From Tsukamurella sp. TY48 (GTDB taxonomy: Bacteria > Actinomycetota > Actinomycetes > Mycobacteriales > Mycobacteriaceae): 64,000 nt of DNA. Shown here piece by piece: positions 26,599 to 34,822 of this stretch. Both the position numbers and the translations under genes were made by a program. Below the pieces are notes generated by a model, which was not told where the DNA came from, did not search any database, and worked only from the letters and a program-made list of their open reading frames with translations. Each line of letters begins with the position of its first letter. Position 1 is the first letter of the stretch. The stretch covers positions 2,356,001-2,420,000 of the forward strand of contig NZ_BPMV01000001.1 of NCBI RefSeq assembly GCF_019656655.1. Reading direction: 5' to 3'.

Positions 26599-29500
26599 TC
26601 AGTCGCGCTTGCGCTTGCCCTGGTTGAACACCCACGGTGAGATCGGATTGCCCTGCCACTTGGTGTTCGGCGGCACGGAATCGCCGCGCATCACCAGCGA
26701 CGCGGGGCCGACCGTGGCACCGTCGCCCACCGACGATGCGGGCAGCGCCACGCAGTGTGGTCCCAGCGTGGCGCCCTTGCCCAGCACCACGGTGTCCATG
26801 GCCATGATCCGGTCGTGGAACAGGTGGGTCTGGACAACGCAGCCGCGGGAGACGGTCGCGGCATCGCCGAGCGTCACCAGATCCGCCTCCGGTAGCCAGT
26901 AGGTCTCGCACCACACGCCGCGGCCGATCTTCGCGCCCAGCATCCGCAGCCACAGGTTGAGGATCGGCGTGCCGGTGGCCGCGTGCGCGAACCACGGGGC
27001 CGCGACGCACTCGACGAACGCGTCCGACAGCTCATTGCGCCACACGAAGGAGCTCCACAGCGGATGCTCCTCGCGGCCGATCCGGCCCACCACCAACCAC
27101 TTCGCGGCCGCGGCGACGCAGCACGCGACCGCGCCCGCCACCAACAGCACGACGCCCGACAGCAGCGCCGCGAGCCACCAGCCCACGTTGATCACGAAGT
27201 AGTTCAGCGCCACCAGCACGCCCAGGCCCAGGCCGAAGCTCACGAACACCGCGAGCAGGCGTGCGGTCTCGACGCTGCCGCGGGCGAACCGCAGCGCGCG
27301 CGACGGGTTGTAGGTGAACGTGGAATCGGTGTTCCCGGCCGTGCGGCGCAGGCGCACCGGAGGGCTGCCCAGCCACGAACTTCCGCTCTTGGCCTTCGAC
27401 GGGGTGGCGCTCAGCACGGCCACCAGGCCGTCCTTGGGCACCCGGCGGCCCGGTCCCGTCATTCCCGAGTTGCCGAGGAAGGCGCGCTTGCCGATCTTCG
27501 CCTCGTCGATGCGCATCCAGCCGCCGCCCAGCTCGTAGCTGCCGACCATGGTGTCGTCGGCGAGGAAGGAGCCGTCGCCGATCGAGGTGAACTTGGGAAT
27601 GACCATCGCCGTGGAGATCTCGGCGTCCTTGCCCACCTTGGTGCCGAGCATGCGGAACCAGATGGGCGTGAGCAGCGAGGCGTACAGCGGGAACAGGAAG
27701 GTGCGGGCGGCGTCCATCAGGCGCTCGGTGGCCCACACCTGCCAGCCCACCCGGCTGCGCACCGCGTGGTAACCCGGTTTGAGCCCGATCGACAGCAGGC
27801 GCACCGCGATGAGGGTGAGCAGGGCGTACACCACCAGCGAGACGATCACCGCGATCGGCAGTGCCGGAAGCGCCTGCTGCGTGGCCTCCTTGAGGTTGCT
27901 CGCGTCCTTGACCACCCACCCGAGCAGGGCGAGTCCGGCGCCGATCGCGAGCATCGGCAGGCCGGCCAGGAGAATCGAGCTGACGCCGTAGATCCACACC
28001 CACTGGGGCTTGCGCGGCGGGCGCTCCGAGGGCCACGGATGCTCGGCCTTGCCGATCTTCTCCGCGGGCGAGCCGGCCCAGTGCTGCTTGGCCTTCACCT
28101 TGCCGAAGACCGCGGACCCGGGGCCCACCTCGGCCCGACGGCCGATCTTCGCACCCGGCAGCAGCGTCGAGCGGGCGCCGATCGAGGCCTCCTCACCGAT
28201 GCTGATCGCACCGATGTGCAGCTCGTCGCCGTCCAGGTAGTGCCCCGCGAGATCGACCTCGGGCTCCACCGAGCACTGGTCGCCGAGCTCCAGCATGCCG
28301 GTGACCGGCGGGAGGCTGTGCAGGTCAACGCCGCGCCCGATCGTGGCGCCGAGCGCGCGGGCGTAGTAGATCATCCACGGTGCGCCGGAGAGGTTCTCGG
28401 CACCGGACGCCGCGGTGAACCGCTCCGCGATCCACAGCCGCAGGTGCTCCGGTCCGCCGCGCCGGTACACGCCGGGCTCCAGGCCGCGCAGCAGGAGTCG
28501 GCACGCGATCACCGACAGCGTCATCCGGCCGATCGGGGTGATGAACACCAGGAACAGCGCGAGCACAGTCCACCAGTTCAGGGTGGGCAGCAGATCCGAG
28601 CCGGTGGCCCAGGCGAAGACGTTGTTGGCGATCGCCATCCATGTCAGCCACTGCAGACCGGTCAGCGTGGTGAGCGGGACCGACAGCACGATCTGGGCGA
28701 GCCCCGTCGACCGCGGCGTCGGGCGCACCTCACGCGGCTCGGCCACCTCGGCGGGGTGCAGCGAGTCCAGGTACCCGGCAAGGGATCCCAGGCGCGGGTG
28801 GTCGTACAGATCGGCGACGGTGACCGACGGGTACTGCTCGCGCAGCGCGGTCACCAGCTGGGCGGCGCTCAGCGAGCCGCCGCCCTCCGCGAAGAAGTCG
28901 GCGTCCTCGCTGGTGATCGCGGCGCCGAGGATGCCCGACCAGCGTTCGGCGACCCAGGCAGCGGTGCCGGTGAGATCGCCCGTATCGGTGTCGTCGGCGC
29001 CGGGAAGCGGCCAGGGCAGGGCGTTGCGGTCGACCTTGCCGGAGGTGCGGGTGGGCAGCTCGTCCATCAGGGCGAGCCGGGGCACCAGCGCGGCGGGCAG
29101 CTGCTCGGCGAGCTGCTCGCGGGCGGCCTTGAGATCGAAGTCGGGGTCGGTGGAGGCGAGGTAGCCCACCAGCATCGAGGTTCCCGCCGAGTTCTTCCGG
29201 ACCGCGGCGGCGGCACCGGAGACGCCGGGGAGGTTCTGCAGGGCGTTGTCGACCTCGCCGAGCTCGATGCGGCGTCCGCCCACCTTCACCTGGTCGTCGG
29301 CGCGTCCCTCGAACAGCAGGCCCTCGGGTTCGAGCCGCACCAGGTCGCCCGAGCGGTAGGCGCGCTCCCAGCCGAGGGTCTCCATCGGCGCGTACTTCTC
29401 CGCGTCCTTCGCGGGATCGAGGTAGCGGGCCAGGCCCACGCCGCCGATCACCAGCTCACCGGATTCACCGACGGCGACCGGTAGCGAGGTCGCGGGATCG

Positions 29501-30507
29501 ACGACCGCGAGGTCCCAACCCTGCAGCGGCAGACCGATGCGGACGGGGCCCTGCCCGTCGAGCGGCGCGGCGCAGGCGACGACGGTGGCCTCGGTGGGGC
29601 CGTAGGTGTTCCACACCTCGCGGCCGTCGACGGCGAGCCGCTGCGCCAGCTCGGGTGGGCAGGCCTCGCCGCCGAAGATCAGCAGGCGGACGGCTTCGAG
29701 GGCCTCGGCCGGCCACATCGCGGCCAGGGTGGGCACCGTCGACACCACCGAGATGTCGCGGGACACCAGCCAGGGCCCGAGGTCCATGCCGGACCGCACC
29801 AGCGAGCGCGGCGCGGGCACCAGGCAGGCGCCGTGCCGCCACGCGAGCCACATCTCCTCGCACGAGGCGTCGAAGGCCACGGACAGGCCCGCGAGCACGC
29901 GGTCGCCGGGCTTGAGCGGCTCGTCCTGCAGGAACAGCCGGGCCTCGGCGTCGACGAAGGCCGCCGAGTTGCGGTTGGTGACGGCCACGCCCTTCGGGGT
30001 GCCCGTGGAGCCCGAGGTGAAGATGATCCAGGAATCGTCCGCAGGCGTCGGGAGCCGGTTGCCGGGCTGCTCGGTCCCGGCCTCGATGGCCGCGGCGCGC
30101 TCCTTGGTCGACGGTGCGCGCCAGAGTCCGTCGCCGGTGAAGATGGCGGCGGCGTCGGCCTCGCCGAAGACGAGGTCGGCGCGCTCCTGCGGATCGTCGG
30201 CGTCCACGGGGACGTAGGCGGCGCCGGCGGCCAGCGTGGACAGGATCGCCACGTACAGCGAGCGGTGGCCGGACGGCATGCGCACGCCCACGCGATCACC
30301 CGCACGGACGCCGCTGCGGCCGAGGAAGGCGGCGCCCTCCAGCACCTCCTCCCACAGCTCCGAGTAGGTGAGGACGGAGTCACCGTCGTCGATGGCGGGT
30401 TCTTCCGGGTACGCCTCGACGGACGCCTCGAGGATGTCGATCAGGGTCCGCGGCGCGGGTGCCAGCGCGGACAACAGGTACTGCGGGGGGATCTCGTTCG
30501 GGACCAC
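26599..30507 (-). CDS. Pls/PosA-family membrane peptide synthetase (NRPS-like)
   Basis: 1302 residues. An adenylation domain (about 20-505) has FTSGSTGTPKG (163-173), NTYGPTEA, YRSGDLV and GKVDRNALP. A carrier domain (about 515-590) carries the phosphopantetheine site GGGSLSAAQL. Then come several membrane helices and repeated left-handed beta-helix (hexapeptide) acyltransferase-like segments (about 690-820, 975-1060, 1190-1300). This A-T-membrane-tandem layout is that of poly-lysine synthetase Pls and PosA. It should link one amino acid to a small molecule or to itself. It ends 15 bp from the convergent cysteine-rich gene; GTG start at 30507. Substrate unknown. Confidence 0.88.
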   Translation of the reverse strand: MVPNEIPPQYLLSALAPAPRTLIDILEASVEAYPEEPAIDDGDSVLTYSELWEEVLEGAAFLGRSGVRAGDRVGVRMPSGHRSLYVAILSTLAAGAAYVPVDADDPQERADLVFGEADAAAIFTGDGLWRAPSTKERAAAIEAGTEQPGNRLPTPADDSWIIFTSGSTGTPKGVAVTNRNSAAFVDAEARLFLQDEPLKPGDRVLAGLSVAFDASCEEMWLAWRHGACLVPAPRSLVRSGMDLGPWLVSRDISVVSTVPTLAAMWPAEALEAVRLLIFGGEACPPELAQRLAVDGREVWNTYGPTEATVVACAAPLDGQGPVRIGLPLQGWDLAVVDPATSLPVAVGESGELVIGGVGLARYLDPAKDAEKYAPMETLGWERAYRSGDLVRLEPEGLLFEGRADDQVKVGGRRIELGEVDNALQNLPGVSGAAAAVRKNSAGTSMLVGYLASTDPDFDLKAAREQLAEQLPAALVPRLALMDELPTRTSGKVDRNALPWPLPGADDTDTGDLTGTAAWVAERWSGILGAAITSEDADFFAEGGGSLSAAQLVTALREQYPSVTVADLYDHPRLGSLAGYLDSLHPAEVAEPREVRPTPRSTGLAQIVLSVPLTTLTGLQWLTWMAIANNVFAWATGSDLLPTLNWWTVLALFLVFITPIGRMTLSVIACRLLLRGLEPGVYRRGGPEHLRLWIAERFTAASGAENLSGAPWMIYYARALGATIGRGVDLHSLPPVTGMLELGDQCSVEPEVDLAGHYLDGDELHIGAISIGEEASIGARSTLLPGAKIGRRAEVGPGSAVFGKVKAKQHWAGSPAEKIGKAEHPWPSERPPRKPQWVWIYGVSSILLAGLPMLAIGAGLALLGWVVKDASNLKEATQQALPALPIAVIVSLVVYALLTLIAVRLLSIGLKPGYHAVRSRVGWQVWATERLMDAARTFLFPLYASLLTPIWFRMLGTKVGKDAEISTAMVIPKFTSIGDGSFLADDTMVGSYELGGGWMRIDEAKIGKRAFLGNSGMTGPGRRVPKDGLVAVLSATPSKAKSGSSWLGSPPVRLRRTAGNTDSTFTYNPSRALRFARGSVETARLLAVFVSFGLGLGVLVALNYFVINVGWWLAALLSGVVLLVAGAVACCVAAAAKWLVVGRIGREEHPLWSSFVWRNELSDAFVECVAAPWFAHAATGTPILNLWLRMLGAKIGRGVWCETYWLPEADLVTLGDAATVSRGCVVQTHLFHDRIMAMDTVVLGKGATLGPHCVALPASSVGDGATVGPASLVMRGDSVPPNTKWQGNPISPWVFNQGKRKRD

Positions 30508-30659
30508 GGTGGCCGACTTCCTCCGGTGATTACGGCGCGGACGACAGAGAACACATCACTTCGCGACGATTGTGTCAGGTCACACCGGGACCGCAGTAGG
30601 CGCGGGCAGAGCTACGCTGTTCTTAGAAATACTGGTCAGTAGCAAAGGGAGAAGTCGAG
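30508..30659. other. Divergent intergenic region with a TetR-type palindrome
   Basis: 152 bp between the synthetase (leftward) and the esterase (rightward). The palindrome TACTG-GT-CAGTA (30630-30641) lies 18 bp before the esterase start and resembles TetR half-sites; an imperfect GTGT/ACAC dyad lies near 30570. No clear -35/-10 pair was found. Confidence 0.4.
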
Positions 30660-31649
30660 ATGGCGGTCATCGCCCATCGTGGCCGGAGCCTGCGTTCGCG
30701 CATCGTCCTGTGGTTCGTACGGATCGTGATGAAAACGATCTTCCGGCTGTTCCCCATGAGCGACCGCACACTGCCGCTGCTCCGCGCCGCGGAGCCCTAC
30801 CTGAGCCGCGTACCCCAGTCGGTCCGCGGTGTACGGATCGAGAAGATCACGCTCGGCGGCGTCCCCACCGAGCTGATCGTCCCCGAGGGCGACGCCGATC
30901 CGCACCCGCGCGCCGCGTTGATCTACTACCACGGTGGCGCGTTCATCGGCTGCAACCTCGACACCCATCGCCGGATCGCCGTGCTCCTGGCCCGCGGCCT
31001 GCGGGTTCCCGTCTACAACGTGGAGTACCGCCAGTACCCCGACGGCGGAGTGGGCACCTCGGTGGCCGATGGTTTCGCCGCCTACCGCGAGCTGCTCGAC
31101 TCTGGTGAGGTCGACCGCATCCTGGTGGCGGGAGACTCCGCCGGCGGATTCGTGTGCGCGAAGGTGATCCAGTACGCCGCCGAGGCCGGTATCCAGCGGC
31201 CCACCGCCTTCGCCGGCTTCTCGCCCTTCCTCGACATCAGCGCCGTCCTGCCGCGCTCGTCGCGGCACGACGCGATGCTGCCGCTGGGCAAGATCCGCAA
31301 GCTGCGCACCGTGCTCGGCCGCGGACCCGAGGAGCTGCGGGGTCCGGAGGACATGACCACGGACGCCACCGCCGCGTACTTCCCGCCGAGCGTCCTGTTC
31401 GCCGCCGACCGCGAGGCGCTCATGGTCGACTCGCTGGAGCTGCACGCCTCGCTCGACCGGGCGGGCATCCGCAATGAGGTGCACATCTACGACGGCCAGG
31501 TGCACGCCTTCGTGGTCAGTGCGGGACTCACCCCCGAATCGTGGGACGCCTACAAGGTGACCGTGGGTTTCCTCTCCGACCGGCTCACCGAGGCCGAGGC
31601 GGGGGAGACCGCCGTCCAGGCCGAGCAGGAGCGGCACCTCGCGTCCTAG
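30660..31649 (+). CDS. HSL-family alpha/beta-hydrolase (esterase/lipase)
   Basis: 329 residues. Hormone-sensitive-lipase features: oxyanion motif YYHGGAF (about 90-96), nucleophile GDSAGG (about 160-165), acid in FAADREALMVD (about 250) and His in GQVHAFVV (about 282). It resembles mycobacterial Lip esterases. A hydrophobic amphipathic stretch at about 15-32 may touch the membrane. AAGGGAGAA precedes the ATG. Confidence 0.88.
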   Translation: MAVIAHRGRSLRSRIVLWFVRIVMKTIFRLFPMSDRTLPLLRAAEPYLSRVPQSVRGVRIEKITLGGVPTELIVPEGDADPHPRAALIYYHGGAFIGCNLDTHRRIAVLLARGLRVPVYNVEYRQYPDGGVGTSVADGFAAYRELLDSGEVDRILVAGDSAGGFVCAKVIQYAAEAGIQRPTAFAGFSPFLDISAVLPRSSRHDAMLPLGKIRKLRTVLGRGPEELRGPEDMTTDATAAYFPPSVLFAADREALMVDSLELHASLDRAGIRNEVHIYDGQVHAFVVSAGLTPESWDAYKVTVGFLSDRLTEAEAGETAVQAEQERHLAS

Positions 31650-31667
31650 CGGCCTCCCGCCCGCGAA

Positions 31668-31722
31668 CTTCGGTGCGAAACCGCGGTGATTCCGTCCGCG
31701 TGACCGCAGTTCGGCACCGAAG
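31668..31722. terminator. Long imperfect hairpin downstream of the esterase
   Basis: Arms 31668-31687 and 31703-31722 pair over about 20 bp with a few mismatches around a 15-nt loop (CTTCGGTGC matches GCACCGAAG at the outer end). It begins 19 bp after the esterase stop. No T-run follows, so it may be an actinobacterial I-shaped terminator or an RNA stabiliser. Confidence 0.4.
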
Positions 31723-31750
31723 CTGTGAATCGAGAACGTAAACTCGCACC

Positions 31751-31777
31751 ATGACTATTCGTCATCGGAGGCTCTGA
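31751..31777 (+). other. Possible leaderless 8-residue micro-ORF (MTIRHRRL)
   Basis: TAAACT (31739-31744) followed by 6 nt and an ATG suggests a leaderless transcript starting with this nine-codon frame. Its TGA lies 1 nt before the GTG of the next gene, whose ribosome site (GGAGG) is inside the micro-ORF. It contains three Arg and a His. Confidence 0.4.
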
Positions 31778-31778
31778 G

Positions 31779-32357
31779 GTGCGCCGCGCGATCGCAGCGC
31801 TGTGCGCGTTGGTGGTCGTGATGGGGATCGGTGTGGTGATCCCCGGCGTCGCGGGCACGGCGTCGGCGTGCAGTTGTGCCGTCCAGCGGGAGATCCCGCC
31901 GGATCTCGTGGTGATCCGCGGTGTGGTGCAAGCGCAGCGCGTCGGATTTCGCGACACGGATCTCCAAGTGCGGGTCAGCTCGATGTACGGAGCTCCACCG
32001 GAGAAGGTGACAGTGATCCGCACGCAATCCGCCACCTACACCTCCTGCGGAAGCCGGTTCGATAGCAGCGAGCAGGTGACCCTGGTGGTCAAACGCCAGG
32101 ATTCGCGGTGGGTGCATCCGGTGTGCGGGAATGCCGTTCTGTCCAGCCCCAGTGGAGCTTCCAGAGACTTGCCGGGCGAATCCCCTGGTCCGGATGCGCC
32201 GGAGACTCGGCTGTCGGGTGCGCCGCAGTCGTGGCTGTTCCATCTGCGGCAACCGTTCTATCGCGAGAGCCCGGGAGCGATCGCGGGTGCCATCGTTGCG
32301 GTGGTAATTCTGGTCGGCTTGGTCGTCTGGATCGGTCCACGATTCCGACGGAGATGA
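31779..32357 (+). CDS. Secreted/anchored protein with TIMP-like Cys-x-Cys N-terminus
   Basis: 192 residues. A signal peptide (1-29, cleavage likely after TASA) exposes a mature N-terminus CSCAVQ, followed by DLVVIRGVVQAQRV, the pattern of tissue-inhibitor-of-metalloproteinase/NTR-like folds. Four Cys (two in CSC, one in YTSCGS, one in HPVCGN) could form two disulfides as in TIMP N-domains. A C-terminal membrane helix (about 167-187) with a RFRRR end anchors it. Start GTG 31779 with GGAGG 8 nt upstream. Function unknown; the TIMP relation is by pattern only. Confidence 0.72.
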   Translation: MRRAIAALCALVVVMGIGVVIPGVAGTASACSCAVQREIPPDLVVIRGVVQAQRVGFRDTDLQVRVSSMYGAPPEKVTVIRTQSATYTSCGSRFDSSEQVTLVVKRQDSRWVHPVCGNAVLSSPSGASRDLPGESPGPDAPETRLSGAPQSWLFHLRQPFYRESPGAIAGAIVAVVILVGLVVWIGPRFRRR

Positions 32358-32361
32358 GACC

Positions 32362-33087
32362 CTACCGCGGTCGATCGAACTCGGCGACCACGGCCGTCTG
32401 GCCGCGCCGCACGGCGTGCTGGCGGGGCGTGACACCGTCGAAGTCGCCGAGGGCGGGGTTCGCGCCGGCGTCCAGGGTCAGGCGCACCGTCTGGACGTGT
32501 TCCGGGCCGCCGTCGCCGAGGATCACGGCCTCCAGCAGGCAGGTCCAGCCGGAGCCGTTCACGTGATCGGCATCGACCCCGGCGGCCAGGAGCAGCTTCA
32601 CGTTCTCCACGTGCCCGTGTTCGCACGCGGGGATCAGGGCGGTTCCGCGGTACCGGTTGAGGCTGCGCACGTCCGCCCCGTGGCGCAGCGTGGAGGCGAG
32701 GATCTCCGTCATCCCCTCCGCGCCCGCGTACAGGTACGCCGAATCCTGGATGTCGTCCTTGGCGTTCGGATCGGCGCCGGCATCGAGCAGGGCGAGCGCG
32801 ATCGGGGTGTTTCCGGCTTTGGTCGCCGCGACCAGCGGGGTGCGGCCCGCGGCCCCGCGGCGTTCGAGCTCCGCGCCGGCGGCGAGCGCGGCGCGGGCCC
32901 CGGCCTCGTCGTTGGTCGCGATCGCGGACGCCAGCGCCCTGGTGGCTTCGGGGTTCGGGGCCGGGCGGACCGACGACGACGGTGCGCCGCTCGACGGTGC
33001 GCTGACCGATGCCGGCCCGGGTGGCAGCCTCTCCACCGAGCAGCCCGCGAGCGCGAGCACGAGGCCCGCAGCTACGAGGCGCCTCAC
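32362..33087 (-). CDS. Ankyrin-repeat lipoprotein
   Basis: 241 residues. The signal peptide ends in LAGC (Cys about 16), so it is a lipoprotein; a Ser/Pro/Ala linker follows, then about five ankyrin repeats (from about 50) with GRTPLVAATKAGNTPIALALLDAGADPNAKD, TALIPACEHGHVENVKLLLAAG and GWTCLLEAVIL. The GTG start overlaps the deaminase stop (GTGA). Exported ankyrin proteins usually bind protein partners; none can be named. Confidence 0.85.
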   Translation of the reverse strand: MRRLVAAGLVLALAGCSVERLPPGPASVSAPSSGAPSSSVRPAPNPEATRALASAIATNDEAGARAALAAGAELERRGAAGRTPLVAATKAGNTPIALALLDAGADPNAKDDIQDSAYLYAGAEGMTEILASTLRHGADVRSLNRYRGTALIPACEHGHVENVKLLLAAGVDADHVNGSGWTCLLEAVILGDGGPEHVQTVRLTLDAGANPALGDFDGVTPRQHAVRRGQTAVVAEFDRPR

Positions 33088-33578
33088 GCCGTGATGCCTG
33101 CGGCGCGTGCGTGCAGGGCGCGCACCTCCTGCGTGAGTGCGGGTTCCGGACCCGACACCGGGATGCCGGGCGCCACCTCGCCGATCGCGAGCGCCGCGAC
33201 CGGTGCGGGGGTCACGCCCCACTCGGCGTGCCAGGCCACGAGCTGCTCGGTGCTCGCGGCGTAGACGATGCGGCCGAGCCCCACCCAGGCGTGCGCGGCG
33301 CTGCACATGGCGCAGTGCTCGCCCGAGGTGTACACCGTGGCGGTGGCGCGTTCCGCTGCGGAGAGGTGGTCGGCGGCCCACCGCGCGATCTCGAACTCGG
33401 GGTGCCGCGTGGCATCGCCGCCGGACACCCGGTTGCGGTCCTCGAACCGGACCACGCCCGCGGCGTCGACGAGCAGCGAACCGAAGGGCTGATCGTCGGC
33501 GTCGAGCGCCTCGCGGGCGAGTTCGACGCAGCGGCGCAGGTGCGGCAGATCGGCGGCGGTGGGGGCGGTGATGCTCAT
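33084..33578 (-). CDS. Nucleoside/guanine deaminase-family zinc enzyme
   Basis: 164 residues, cytidine-deaminase fold. The zinc site is HPEFEIA (His and catalytic Glu, about 58-64) and EHCAMCSAA (two Cys, about 86-94). The sequence is closest to guanine deaminase/tRNA-adenosine-deaminase-like proteins (QPFGSLLVDAAG). ATG 33578. Probably a small-molecule deaminase rather than TadA because of the C-terminal region; substrate not certain. Divergent from the MerR gene and coupled to the ankyrin lipoprotein. Confidence 0.85.
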   Translation of the reverse strand: MSITAPTAADLPHLRRCVELAREALDADDQPFGSLLVDAAGVVRFEDRNRVSGGDATRHPEFEIARWAADHLSAAERATATVYTSGEHCAMCSAAHAWVGLGRIVYAASTEQLVAWHAEWGVTPAPVAALAIGEVAPGIPVSGPEPALTQEVRALHARAAGITA

Positions 33579-33597
33579 GGATCCGACCGTAGCGGGG

Positions 33598-33629
33598 TTG
33601 ACCCTCCCGGTAGGGGGAGACTCCATACT
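33598..33629 (+). promoter_or_regulatory. MerR-type promoter with 20-bp spacer
   Basis: TTGACC (33598-33603) and CATACT (33624-33629) are 20 bp apart, wider than a normal spacer, and the spacer holds a dyad (CCTCCCG / GGGGGAG). This is the hallmark of MerR-activated promoters. The -10 ends 6 nt before the GTG, so the message is probably leaderless. Confidence 0.6.
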
Positions 33630-33635
33630 CTGTCT

Positions 33636-34460
33636 GTGAACGCAACCGGACTCATGTCGATCGGCATGTTCTCGCGCGCCACGCTGCTGTCGGTCAAGCA
33701 GTTGCGGCGCTATCACGAGCAGGGCGTGCTGGTGCCCGCGGCGGTCGACCCGGAGAGCGGGTACCGGCTCTACGACGCCGCGCAGGTGCACGATGCCGCG
33801 GTGCTCACCCGGCTGCGCGACCTGGACCTGCCGCTGGCAGCGGTGGCGCGGGTGCTCGACGCCCGCGATCCGGAGGTGACCCGTGCGATCCTCGCCGAAC
33901 ACGAGGCCACCCTGCGGGAGCGCCGGGCCGATCTCGAACGCGCCATCGTCGCCCTGCAGGACGTGACGGCGCCGATCGCCCACACCCCCACGCACCTGCG
34001 GGAATTCGGGTCGGTCGACGTCCTGGAGATCCATGCCACCGTGGAGCACGCCGGGCTGCCGCAGTTCCTCGACGCCGCCTACTCCGAGCTCGAATCGTGC
34101 GCCGCGGCCGCGGGTCTCACGGTGACGGGGCCGTCGATGGCGGAGTACCCGTCGCAGGTCGCCGAGATCGAGGAGGTCTCGGCCCTGCTGCCGGTGTCCG
34201 GCCCCGGCGCGGTGACCGGGCGGGTGCGCAACCGGCGACTGGGCCGCGCGCTGTGCGCCGTTGCCGTGCACCACGGCTCGTACGAGAAGTTCGACGAGAC
34301 CTACGGGCAGCTCGGTGCCTGGGTGGCTCGTAATGCGACCGATGCGGGCGCCGCCATCATCGAGCGCTACCTCGTGGACCCCTGTGCGGCCGCGACCCCC
34401 GCGGACCTGCGCACAGAGATCTGGTGGCCCGTCCTGGCCGCCGCACCGAAGGAGAACTGA
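33636..34460 (+). CDS. MerR-family regulator with GyrI-like effector domain
   Basis: About 274 residues. The MerR winged helix (about 8-75: FSRATLLSVKQLRRYHEQGVL, GYRLYDAAQ) and a coiled-coil linker (about 80-112) precede a GyrI/BmrR-type ligand domain (about 120-270, ending TEIWWPVL). Such proteins sense hydrophobic drugs or metabolites. The GTG at 33636 lies 6 nt after a -10, favouring a leaderless start; an ATG seven codons on (MSIGMFS) is the alternative. A MerR-type spacer upstream suggests autoregulation. The VOC gene follows by 1 nt. Confidence 0.87.
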   Translation: MNATGLMSIGMFSRATLLSVKQLRRYHEQGVLVPAAVDPESGYRLYDAAQVHDAAVLTRLRDLDLPLAAVARVLDARDPEVTRAILAEHEATLRERRADLERAIVALQDVTAPIAHTPTHLREFGSVDVLEIHATVEHAGLPQFLDAAYSELESCAAAAGLTVTGPSMAEYPSQVAEIEEVSALLPVSGPGAVTGRVRNRRLGRALCAVAVHHGSYEKFDETYGQLGAWVARNATDAGAAIIERYLVDPCAAATPADLRTEIWWPVLAAAPKEN

Positions 34461-34461
34461 G

Positions 34462-34815
34462 ATGGCACTGACACTGCAGATGATCAACCTGGACTGCGCG
34501 AACGTGGCCGGCCAGGCCGAGTTCTGGTCGCGAGCGCTCGACGTCCCCGTGGACGACAATGACGGCAATGCCTTCATGCGCACCATCGGCTACGCGAACG
34601 CCGCACTGCCGCGGATGATGTTCCTCGCCGTCCCGGAGGGCAAGACGGTGAAGAACCGCATGCACGTCGACCTGCACGCCGATGACCGGGTGGCCGAGGT
34701 CGATCGCCTGGTGGCACTGGGCGCGAAGCACGTTCGTGATCACAACGAGTGGGGCGTGACGTGGACCGTGCTCACCGACCCCGAGGGCAACGAGTTCTGC
34801 ATCGCCCAGGGCTGA
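34462..34815 (+). CDS. VOC (glyoxalase/bleomycin-resistance) family protein
   Basis: 117 residues with paired beta-alpha-beta-beta-beta units: LQMINLDCANVAGQAEFWSRAL at the start and MHVDLHADD, WTVLTDPEGNEFCIAQ at the end. GGAG precedes the ATG. It is co-transcribed with the MerR regulator and may bind or degrade the same kind of compound. No specific reaction can be assigned. Confidence 0.84.
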   Translation: MALTLQMINLDCANVAGQAEFWSRALDVPVDDNDGNAFMRTIGYANAALPRMMFLAVPEGKTVKNRMHVDLHADDRVAEVDRLVALGAKHVRDHNEWGVTWTVLTDPEGNEFCIAQG

Positions 34816-34822
34816 TCGGGCT

